This document shows, one piece after another, positions 25,617 through 35,600 of a DNA stretch of 64,000 nucleotides. Source of the DNA: Archilochus colubris (taxonomy: Eukaryota > Chordata > Aves > Apodiformes > Trochilidae). The notes below the pieces were generated by a model. That model worked only from the letters and a program-made list of their open reading frames with translations. It was not told the DNA's origin and searched no databases. The stretch's first letter is position 1. Every line of letters begins with the position of its first letter. The position numbers were made by a program, and so were the translations under genes. The stretch lies in assembly GCA_023079485.1 (NCBI GenBank), contig CM041115.1, positions 42,356,305 through 42,420,304 on the forward strand. Direction: 5' to 3'.

Positions 25617-25633
25617 TTTTTTTTTTTTTTTTT
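25541..25633 (+). repeat. (CTTT)n microsatellite with poly-T end
   Basis: About 90 bases of nearly pure pyrimidine: TTTC/CTTT repeats with two small interruptions, ending in a long T run. The locus is likely polymorphic in length. Confidence 0.95.
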
Positions 25634-25840
25634 AATTTAATTATTTGTAAAATTAGTTGGCTGAAATATTGCTGTAATATCTTTGACCCAGAAGATAGAA
25701 CATACTTATGCTAGAACTTTTCTATCTCACACAGGGACAAAATGGCTATCCTAGACTGTCAGTAGGAGAACAGTTTTTCATCTTCAAGGATCAACAGATT
25801 AGGTCCAAATATTTCTTGGAAAAATCCCCCACTGAATGCT

Positions 25841-25880
25841 TTCTGTGTATATCTGTTTCTTTCTGTGTATATCTGTTTCT
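25841..25880 (+). repeat. Exact 20-bp tandem duplication
   Basis: TTCTGTGTATATCTGTTTCT is present twice head to tail with no difference between copies. Confidence 0.95.
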
Positions 25881-27146
25881 TTAATCCTCTCTTCCTAATT
25901 ATTATTCAAAATGTCTTGATTTGTGTCAAGGAAAATTCTGATTTGACCTAATGATGCTCATTTTTTAAGTCTGAGAGCCACAAAAGACTACAGCTATAAC
26001 TGACAGATTGACAAGAAAAAGAAATTCAGTAAAACCCAAAAGTGAAATCCAACAAAAGTGTATTTTCACTTTGCTGTTAGAAATTAATAAGAACAACTAT
26101 TTAATTCACATTTTATCTATTGCAATTGAAAAAGTCACTGAAGAGGAGCTAGCAGAAGTTGCTCCCACATAGACTTATTTGTAAGAATAGAAAAGTAGTG
26201 TGAAATCAGACAGAAGGAAGTTGTACAAGATTGGAAGTAAATGCTTTCTTCCAAGGAGTTTTTTATATTAGAAACTTCATTGCTTTTTCAATAATAAGAT
26301 TTCAATAGCTGGATTTTTTTTATTATATAAAAAATTAATAGCTTAAGGAGGTTAATACTAAAGCAGTAGCCCTTCGTCTGGTTTTCATTCTTATTTGAAA
26401 ATAGATACTTACAAAACACTTATTTGTGACAAATACCTGAGGAAAGGTACTTTTTTCAGTTGCTGTCAAAATGCAACCTATCTCAGGACTGTAAGATCTG
26501 ACCGTAGTGCATTTTTGATAACTAAATCATAGCTGTCATGGATAGGAAGCCTGGAAATCCTAGACTCTTATTCTCCACCACTTTGCTGGTAACACAGTTG
26601 CAGGAATCCTGCATAGGAGAGCTATATTGCTGTCCATAGTCCCAGTGCTTGAATGTGTCCTGACTTGGCTTTGTCTTTGGCAAATTCCTGCAACATGCAG
26701 AATCATAAATGTTGGCCTTTTAGATGTTACGGTTACACAGTTTAAAATTACTTTTAAAACTTAAAAGAAATTTATTATGTCTGTCCCTTATCCAAGACAA
26801 AAACTCTCCTGAGCAGCTGTATCAAGCAAAAAACTGACGCAACGTAAGATATCATTCAACTGAAGGCATGAATTCAAGAGAAGAGAGATCAAGATGCATC
26901 TTGATTCATATTTTAAACAACAGATACATTTACAAGAGATGTGCTTGCTTTGTGCTTTGGACACAAAGACTTACCAAATGGACTTGTGAAAGGTGTTACA
27001 ATCTACACTGTGTTCAATGTAACTTAATATTTGGATCCCTCATGAAGAAATTCCAACCACAAAGGGTCTGGTGCCAATAGGAAGTTTTATTTGGTGGATG
27101 TGACCACAAATATGAAGTGATCTTGTAAAGATTTGGCAAGTCTGTT

Positions 27147-27161
27147 GAAAGACAGAGAGAA

Positions 27162-27193
<32 letters not shown>

Positions 27194-27197
27194 AGAG
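27147..27197 (+). repeat. (GA)n microsatellite
   Basis: A purine tract with GAGA repeats lies inside the putative left LTR of the ERV. It is absent from the right LTR segment, so it expanded or was inserted after the LTRs diverged. Confidence 0.9.
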
Positions 27198-27275
27198 TTT
27201 CACCACCCAAAGATCCCACAGCATCTCTCTTATCTTTCTTCCTGGGGTAGCAGTCCAATCCTATTCAGGAAAGCA

Positions 27276-27541
27276 GTCTGGTCCTAGGAAGAAATGATCC
27301 TGTCCTAAGCAGCTATGAATGAACACATCAGAGTTCCTTATACACCTGGGACTTTCCAGCCATCTCATGGCTGATTCAGACTTCAGGAATGCTGTTTATC
27401 TCACCCCACACTGTAAGGAGAAGAGCTTTTGTCTGGGCTGGCCTTTACTCAGCCCATCAGTCATTAGCTGGTCATTGGCCACTTGGCCATGGATGTCAGG
27501 CTTCATCTGGATGGAGCTGCCCACATGACTTTTTCAGTCAC
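27276..27541 (-). repeat. ERV direct repeat, left (putative 3' LTR part)
   Basis: The block starts at CTGGTCCTAGGAA and ends at TTTTCAGTCA. It aligns along about 260 bases with 29551-29802, sharing for example CATCAGTCATTAGCTGGTCA, with many substitutions and a few indels. The divergence points to an old insertion. Confidence 0.75.
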
Positions 27542-27744
27542 ATTACCCCGTGGCTCAAATAAAAATTTGTGTGAGGGCACAGTGTTACACTTCTAAGCAT
27601 CTTGATGCTGCAAACAAAAATTTGTGCCCCTTGTGTAGACTAAAAAAGTCACTGCAGTTTTTGTAGGACCAGTAATACACTTGGTAAACAAATCTTGTTT
27701 CTCATTCTCTTTTAGCCTCCTCCATCCAGCCTCTGCCTCCAAGC

Positions 27745-28930
27745 TCACCATAGGGGGTGGAGGCAGATAGTGTCCCTGAGGCTTTGGGGAGGGGTGGCAT
27801 CTGGACTACACAGATCAATTGGATCTTTATCCTCTGAGCTCTTTTCTATTCCAGTCCCATAGGGGGACCTCCATTGCGTGATGAGCTCCTGCAAGATTTT
27901 AGTCCTTTTTCCGTCCAGTAATTCCCTTTTCAGATCCCCTCCACCCACAATTTCCTCCTGCTGGGCTTGTCTCCATCTGTTGTCCTTAGCCTTTCAGAGG
28001 TATAGGTGATAAGATTTGCTACAACCCTTTGCATTCTCCCTTCTGCGCTATAGTGCCACACTTCCACTCACAGTTAATTAGCTTTTGGGCTACCTCCCCC
28101 CAATGTCCTTACTTTTTATCCAGGTGATCAGGTAACAATACCTCTTCTAATGCTGCCAACAACCTATCTTGAGAGTCCGTACTCTGGATTCTACTTTGTA
28201 GCTGAATGCCAAATTGTGTCTAACAAGTCAGGAAGTCCCTTTATAAAAGGGGCCAGTCGTTCAGGATCCATTGGTTATAGCACAAGAGAACTGTGCTGTG
28301 TATCAAACTTCCGTTCCAAGCTGCCTTTTGCACACTTTCTATTATCTGGTCGATTTCCCATCTTATGGCCAGAGGGTCACCTATCCCTAATGGGTTCGAT
28401 TCCCTTGCCCAACATGTGACACACTGGGTGAGGGTCCAGGGGGTCCTCCTATCAGCTGTGATCAAAAACACTCCAGGTCCACAGTACCTATCTGCCTCCT
28501 TCTCTGTCAACACAATCTGATCACCTCCTGACAAAGACACCCTCCACATATACTCTGTCTCAGATTCTTTGGGGGTCCTAACATAATAATTTCTTAACTT
28601 CACAAGTTCTAAAGTAGAGAAGGGTATTTCTTTTGCTATTATCTGGGTATCTGTGTATTATCTGCTATTATAGGCTGGGTATCATGGTCACAATAAAACA
28701 AATATTCTGTCTTCACCAGAGATCTCAAGGACCAGAGGGGAGACATTTCTAACTTAACTACCCTTTTTTGCAATTCTTCTAACTCTTCAAGGGGATATGA
28801 TCCACAAAAATAGTTAGATTTCTCCTCACAGTTCCCTTTTGATTTGGCAAAAGTTCACACAGCTCCTGAGAGGGTTTGTACTTTGTTCTTTTCCTCTAAC
28901 TTCCCCTTGAGAGATCTCATTTCTTCCTTC
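27745..28930 (-). pseudogene. gag: Decayed retroviral gag
   Basis: This is a broken minus-strand reading region inside the ERV remnant. Gag is the structural polyprotein that assembles retroviral particles. The N-terminal side (about 28930-28730) encodes a charged, heptad-like stretch with E, K and L, resembling a coiled coil. The best segment (28241-28603, 120 codons) includes a VSLSGGD block and a YCGPGVFLI block that I recall from Gag-like proteins predicted in birds. It ends at a TAA at 28243, and similarity continues in another frame. A further open piece (27745-27948) holds the downstream end. Several stops and shifts make it non-functional. The family match is from memory and not checked. 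Confidence 0.55.
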
Positions 28931-29119
28931 ATGGCTAGCACAGCTTCTCCTAAAACTGCACAAACCAGTCTTTACCCTTACCAGATTTATGCTTAGATAG
29001 TGTTCGCAACAGGATCATTTTTTCCACAAGGGCGGAAGCATCCAACCAGTGCTTCTAGGCCTATTGCTTTCCCTTTTGCTAAACCTCTCAAAAAATTTCT
29101 TGTAGTAGAGGGGACTATC

Positions 29120-29410
29120 CATGGTGTCCACTGCTTCAGAGGGTTTACGCTGCAGAAGGGTACCAACAAAAATCCTACACTCCTTTATGCTTCCACATGA
29201 GTGAAGGGACATTCACAGAAATTGACCCAGAGGGCTCACAGTGCAGAAGGGCAAACTTAAAAAACCCACCCTCCTGCACTTCTACACAACTCCAGAGAAC
29301 GTTAAGACCCCATAGCACTTGACTCAGAGACTTACAGTGTGGAAGGGACAACTTAAAAATCCTGCTCTCATATGCTTCTGCAAGACTTTTAGGACTATTC
29401 CCCCCACCAC
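29120..29410 (-). repeat. Three ~94-bp tandem units in the ERV leader
   Basis: Three imperfect head-to-tail units contain GAGGGTTTACGCTGCAGAAG (from 29139), GAGGGCTCACAGTGCAGAAG (from 29230) and GAGACTTACAGTGTGGAAGG (from 29327). Each is followed by an A-rich AAAATCC/AAACCC stretch and a CTTCTA/CTTCCA-type end. Spacings are 91 and 97 bases. They lie between the putative 5' LTR and gag. Confidence 0.75.
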
Positions 29411-29550
29411 AACAAAAACTACAAGACCGCAGTGGTCTTTGCCCTTACACTTTACACTAGAATGATCACTGAGGCTGGTGTTTGGCTAATGGAAGATCAC
29501 ATAAAAAAAAAAAAAACAACTTGCTTTTAAACACCTTCACTCCTTTAAAC

Positions 29551-29802
29551 TCCTGGTCCTAGGAACCAATGATCCTATCCAAAGCAACTATGAATGAACA
29601 TATCAGTGTTCCATATATTCCTGGGATTCAAACTTCAAGAATGTTGCTTATCTCACCCCATATTGTAAGGAACAGAACTTATGTCTGGACTGTCCTTTAC
29701 CCAGTCCATCAGTCATTAGCTGGTCATTGGCCATTTAGCCATGGGTGTCAGCTCAGTGCCAGCTCCATCTGTGCAAGACTCCCCATCTGACATTTTCAGT
29801 CA
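29551..29802 (-). repeat. ERV direct repeat, right (putative 5' LTR part)
   Basis: Homologous in direct orientation to 27276-27541, about 2.27 kb away. Homology stops at CAGTCAC on both sides, as expected at an LTR end. Its left part lacks the GA-rich and ATAAA-bearing portion present on the other side, so it is truncated or strongly diverged. Confidence 0.7.
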
Positions 29803-32412
29803 CTGTGCTTGCAAGGAGTCTATTCTCAACATTCCACTTGCCAATTGTCATTTGATGCAAAGAAAATTCTGCTGAATGGAACCTCACAGTGAGACAGAGG
29901 GTACTGCATCTTCTCTTGAGGATGTGCATCTAGTAGGTGATTTAAGTACAAATTTATACAAAAGAAATGTCTTACTCCCAAAGGTGGCTATCTCAATGTC
30001 AGAAGATTCTCAAGGGATGATGGTGACATTTAGAAAAGCAGACAGATCTTGCTTATCAGCCTAAGAGTGAAAATGAGTTCTGAAAAAGGATTCATCATTC
30101 CAAAACAGGAAATCTGTGGAACAATGTCACATGTCTGCTCCTCTGTGAGAGGTTTTAATAGCTATTCTCATAGCCTCTCATCAAATGAAACAGAGAAAAT
30201 AAGTTTAGAACTGCCTCATAAGGCCCTCTTGAGAAAATACAGCATATGGGCATTTTGAGATCTGGCCACAGACCACAAGTCCCCTGAAAGATCTAGGCAG
30301 CATTTCAATCTCCAGGGCAGACTATGGAGCTCCTGGAGAGCTCTGCACTGAAATTCTTAGATGGACCTTGCAGTATGTCCCTTTTCAAAAATCTGTTCTC
30401 TGTTTCATTTGAGATGGTAGCAAGTGGCTCAGTCATTATTTCATGGGAATTTAGCCAGGAAGCTTAATTAATCCTGTTCCTTTAGGGACCAATAATGGAA
30501 CATTTCTTATCCCTTGAAACATTGTATTGAATGTACAGCCTATGCAAGCTAATACAATGAGCTAGCTAGCCTGGAATGACTTGTTGTTAAACTAGAGAGA
30601 TACACAGTGCTTAAGAAGCTAAAGAATAAATATTATTTTTAAGAAGTGATGAAATTAAACAAAATGCATGAAATTAAATGTATGAAATCAGATGCAACAT
30701 AATATTCTTGATCCTCAGACATTTTCTAATTCAGTCTCATGCACCATTTTCTCATTGGTGCATTTTCCTAACAGAGAAAAGGGTATATAACACTACAGAA
30801 CTTAAAGCAATACATATTTGCAGCTCCTCTCCAGCATTTGCCTTCTGTATACATAGTAAAGCGAGACTGAATTTCTGTCCTGATGATGACAAGAAAAAAT
30901 ACTTCCTTCTTTTAAGTTCTCTGTTTCTTTACTAACATCATTCCTAATGTTCTCTTTTGCTGCATCTGTTGTTATCTTCTCCCCTCCCTGGACATTTTTG
31001 TTCATATTTTGCCATATAGCATCATGAATGTCTAGAATCTTCACTTCGGTGCTGCACTGAGCATCAAGGGTACACACAGCACTGCAAAGGAAGCTGAAAT
31101 GAGAGCCAACAGAGATCCCTTGAGCCAGCCCAGCAGGTGTCTGCCAATGGACAGTGTCACCATGAACCTAGCAACTACCAGGAAATTCCACAGTGTTGAG
31201 GCAGGTCCAAGACTCAGCTGGGAGGCCAAATTCTGGGCCAGCATCCAGGTCCTGACAGCCATTATAGAAGATAACATTCAAATTGGATTTCCTCTGGATT
31301 TTTAAATTTCAGTACATTTGGCTAGGAACTGATTTTCTATCCTGAATCAAATGGAAAAGGATGAATCAAGATAATTATCCTTGGTACGGCATTTAGATGG
31401 TGGGGCTGCTATTCTTTGCCTCATTCTGTCTGGCTCAACTCCTGTATACATTTATGTTATCTAAATGAAAATATTATTTGTTTAAAAGGTTTTCATTCAG
31501 AAATTTAAAGATTTAAAGATTTAATGTTGACTGAGTTACAGAACATCTTTAAAGGAATATTAGAAAGCAAACTCAAGAAGTTTTCCAAATAAAATAGTCA
31601 GAAAATGGATATGGTAAGAAGAGGTTAAAGGCATAGTTAGCTGAGCTCACTGAGACAGAAAATGTTCTGTATGGTTTCACTCTTATCAATATTAGAGGCT
31701 ACAGACAAATGCTCGAAGTGGGTGAACATGACTTCTTGCTTTCATTCTGTGTACATTATTTCCTTCATTTTCTCCATTATAGCACTTTTTATACTACTGT
31801 AGAAGCTCAAATTTAATAAATGAAATTATTTTCTTTATTTCTCATTTTATTTAACAATATGGTAAAGAAATCTGAGCTGGAGACATTTTTGGCTCACACT
31901 ATTTTTTTCTAGTCAACTACCTAGTTTACTGGTCTTCCAATTTGCTTAACCTCTTCCAACATATTTCTGCACTTTCTGAAGGTATAGGGTCTCAACATTA
32001 TTTGTGATTGGACATTTCCAGAAGTGAAATTTGGCCACCTTAAAATAAATAAATATTACACTATGCATTCTTGAGTTTAAGTTACTGAGGAACGTACCTA
32101 AAGTTGCAAAGTTTTAATCACACTTAAGAAATTTGGGACAAAATATTTTAAATTTGGGGTCTAACTTATTCTATAATGTGAAATTTTACTTATTTTATGA
32201 GATACTGGAAGACCAGCAGAACTTTCCCAAATAGGTCACAACATGTCTCTGACCACCAGAGCAGTTTCAGCCAAAGTTAAGAGAAGAAACAGCCTAAAAC
32301 GGTTCTCATAACATGTTTTTAATTTTCTTCCTCTATTAAAAAGCAGTTGTTTCTTTGTAACTTATTTTTCTTGTGAGAAATTGTCAGTCTCTTCTCCCAA
32401 GTAGCTATCAGT
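29803..32412. other. Non-coding stretch with a GC-richer patch
   Basis: No recognised gene. A patch at about 31030-31290 is GC-richer and open in two frames (31041-31277 -, 78 codons, hydrophobic; 31099-31305 +, 68 codons). I recognise neither, so it may be a decayed insertion or pseudogene fragment. Confidence 0.4.
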
Positions 32413-32674
32413 AAGACAAGAGAGCATGGCTTTAAGCTCTGTCAGGGGAGGTTTAGGTTGGCTTTTAGGAAGAAATTCTTTACAGAGAGGGTGATCAGAC
32501 ATTGGAATGGGCTGCCCAGGGAGGTGGTGGGTTCTCCATCCCTGGACATTTTTAAAAAGAGACTGAATATAGCACTCAGTGCCATGGTCTGGTAACCACA
32601 GTGGGAGTGGATTAAGGGTTGGACTTGGTGATCTCAGAGGTCCTTCCCAACCTGGATGATTCTGTGATTCTGTG
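32413..32674 (+). mobile_element. CR1 3' end, short copy
   Basis: The last 260 bases or so of a forward CR1: GGGGAGGTTTAGGTTGGCTT, then the block with TTGGAATGGGCTGCCCAGGG, then tail sequence ending in two copies of ATTCTGTG. It is nearly co-linear with the 3' end of the copy at 44914-46360, including CAGTGCCATGGTCTGGTAAC, so both belong to one subfamily. Confidence 0.92.
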
Positions 32675-34920
32675 AAATGGCTAATAGAGTCAAATTTATA
32701 AATGTTATTCTGCTACATATTCAGGTCAAAAAAGCAAGAGTCCTCTAGAATTGTTCTAGGAGGAAAAGTGAGTTATGTTTGGCCACGATGTCACTTTTTA
32801 TATGTCCGCTTCATGGATAGTGACCTCTATCCACTTTTTTGCAAAATCTCTTGTAACGGGTTCTTGATTAACTAAATGAATGAAGGAAGGAGCATAGCTG
32901 TGTCTTGTATCCTCTTAGCCCTTTTACTAGAAACTAGCAAGGAATGAAATTTTCATTCATACATAATCCTTTCCATGATATGTGGCACCAAGCAGTGGGC
33001 TGTATTTATTTTGAGTTTTTCTGTTCCCTTTTGGTCTAGAATAGACAGTATATGAACAGTAGCTCCTCCACAAAGCAATACTAACCAGAAGTGACAACCT
33101 TCTGCTGTCCCATGCCAACACAAATCATACACTTTCATAGTGCTTTGGAAATGAATACATTTCACTGTTACAGAAACACATGTTACAAAGGGTAAATTTC
33201 CGAGGCACCTGTCTGAACCCAGTGTTTCTTAGTACCCTTTGCTTTTTTATCATGAATTCTAGTGCCAAAATAGATGAGCTGCAGAGCTGTAGTCATATTT
33301 GGGAGCAGATGGTCAAACCCACTGCTGTGTCCAAGTAGGCTGGTGGGCACAGTTATCTGATGTGTTTAGAGATATGATAGCAAGCCAAGCATCTCTCTTT
33401 ATTCACCACCTAGGGATACACTCTCAAGTAAAGAGAGATCCCCCTCTGAGTAGACGAGTTGCCAGATTTAAAAACATTTGCTGAATATTTGCTGAATTGT
33501 ATTTGCCCCTAGAATTGATAGTGTAATAGCCTCATTTTCTTCACAGCTACTGTTTAAACTGCATTCCTAAAAAAATGCTAAGTGTAAATACGTAAGCTTC
33601 ATATCAGCACTATCCTGTATTTTGAATATTTCACAAGTTTTGCCTAAGAAGAGGTACTGTGACCCCTGTTCCATAACATAATTGGACATCTGCTTTCTAA
33701 GCCAGCTAACTCAATTAATTCTAAAGGTGGTTCCTGGTAGGGAAGAGGAAACTACCATTGTCAATATCCTGATGAACTTATTCAAGTGGCTATTTCCAGT
33801 TTCTGTCTAACATAAGGCCCAAATAAAATCTCATTTTCTAAATCATGCTTCATTATTTTTTTACAATGCTTTGTAGACTCACAAATGTTAACATCTCCAG
33901 ATCTAATTAATATAGGTCAGAAAAGCAGTGTGTTTAATCTCAACTTGCAGATGACATAGTGACCTGTCCAGTTAATGTGATGATAACTGGTGTTTACCTA
34001 ATTTTATGCCTACAAACTGTGAACAACAAAATAGCAAATCTTGGCTCCGTTACACAACATTCTAGTAAAACGTCAGCTGTTCTTCAAAACTGGACTCTCT
34101 TACTCTCCAAGTCATAATTCAGTAGTAAAGAAGTTAGTCTTGATATGTAAATATCATTCTGTAAATGTCCTATGAAAATATATGACCTTTGAGGAAATGC
34201 TGGTAGCAGCCTTTTGCTGCTCAGAGAAATGTAGCTACAAAATTTTCTTAAGACTTTACATTTAAATCTGAGTGCTCTCAGACAGTTTAGGATTGAAATG
34301 TTTTCTTTTCAAATTATCTTCATGTAGGGCTGTTTGGTTAAGACAGGATCAGGGCACAGTTAGAAATGACAGGAAGAGTCATTCACTGTTTAGACATTCA
34401 TCCACAATACATGGAAAAAATTGATTAAGTGTGCAGCTAGAACTAGAGTTTGAGTGAGAATTGGAATTGGCTTTAGACAACATGACTAACCTGAGAAGTC
34501 AAGTAACTATGCCCCCACCCTTGTAGGACAAAGATAAGCACTTGCAAGAAACATTTGTGAGAAGGCTGATTGCTTAATACAAGCCAATCAGTTAATCCAT
34601 GCAACTTCTAGTGATATTTACAGCACAAACCAGTGAAAATTAGTTCTAGCTAATGAAAAAATAAAGTGCTTGTGAAAGTTACATATTCAGTTTTTCTGAA
34701 GCAAAAATAATTGTGAATATGCAATACCTCTCTGACTTCCAGTTCAGCCTCGCCACACAAGACAAAACTGTGGAAAATTGTATAGTAGCTTTCAGTACCG
34801 AGGCACATACTTTTGATTTGCTTTTATTGTGGTCTACCTGAGCAAATTTTGCAATGCTCCAGAGAAAAATGAAAGAAAAATTTCCTTTTTCACATATTCA
34901 TGGATTGAACTGCTTACTAT
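32675..34920. other. AT-rich non-coding stretch
   Basis: No gene or dispersed repeat is recognised. Open frames do not exceed 70 codons. Confidence 0.5.
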
Positions 34921-35600
34921 AAAGTACCAGGTTGGAAGGGACCTCAAAAATCATCCGGTCAAACAATTCTAGGTAGAAACACAGTTTGGATGCAATGGAC
35001 CAGAACTTTGTCAAGCTTAGTCTTTTAAGCCGGTGTTAAGAAATCCACCATTTCACTGGGAAGATTATTCCAGTGCTGATTGTTCTCATTGTGAAAAATT
35101 GTCCTCTTTTGTCCCCTTGGTATCTTCCCAGGAGTAATTTGTGCCCATTACCTTTAATCTTTTCCATGTAATTCCTTTTAAAAAAAGAGTCTCCATCTTT
35201 TTTGTAGCCACCATTAAGTACTGGAATATGGCAATAAGGTATCCCCTAAACTTTCTTTTCTTCAGACTGAACAAGTCCAGCTATCTCATCCTTTCCTCAT
35301 ATGGCAGGCTTCCCAGGCTTGTCCTTACTGATGCAATCTAGTATCTCTTTGGCTTTCTTTACTGTTGCAACACACTGCTCATACATGTTAAAGCTGTTGT
35401 CCACCAGCACTACCAGTTCCCTTTCCACAGAGCTAGTCTCCAGCCAGGTAGGTCTCATCCTGTGCTGTAGTCCTGGATTATATTTTCCCAGGTGCAAGAC
35501 TTCACATTTTTCATTTTTAAACTTCATAAGGATCTTGGTAGGACACTCTTCCCCCATATCCAGGTCCTCCTGCAGGGTGTCTCTCCCATCTCAAATGTCT
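34921..35600 (-). mobile_element. CR1 LINE 3' part with internal deletion
   Basis: A reverse-strand CR1. The tail begins at GTTGGAAGGGACCTCAAAAA, and further right come the C-terminal RT coding remnants. The open piece at 35297-35557 has the RT-tail block with VLHLGKYNPG and LVDNSFNMYEQCV. The piece at 35086-35274 has the last block (FSLKKRKFRGYLIAIFQYL). Between them, near 35300, the segment that normally carries the [12 protein letters not shown] block (about 160-170 bases) is missing. The 3' terminal octamers are worn away. Confidence 0.86.

Larger units (their letters stand above)
23434..27070. other. AT-rich stretch with simple repeats
   Basis: No host exon is recognised. An open frame at 24138-24425 (+, 95 codons) starts with a hydrophobic segment, but it has no known domain and AT-driven composition, so I treat it as chance. 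A CTTT microsatellite and a 20-bp duplication are listed separately. Confidence 0.5.
27071..29802 (-). mobile_element. Gag-only endogenous retrovirus remnant
   Basis: This is a reverse-strand ERV of about 2.7 kb. Two related direct repeats, about 27276-27541 and 29551-29802, bound an internal region and are read as LTR segments; both end near TTTTCAGTCA. The left LTR probably extends to about 27071 (TGCCAATAGG), where TTTTATTT gives an AATAAA-type signal on the minus strand. In element order come the right LTR (5'), a leader with three tandem units, a decayed gag and the left LTR (3'). No pol or env similarity was found, and there is no room for either. No clear primer-binding site, polypurine tract or target duplication could be established. 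Confidence 0.66.

Noticed and set aside
25541..25633. Regular CTTT array considered as a CRISPR-like or regulatory array
   Set aside because: It is a plain tetranucleotide microsatellite with no spacers.
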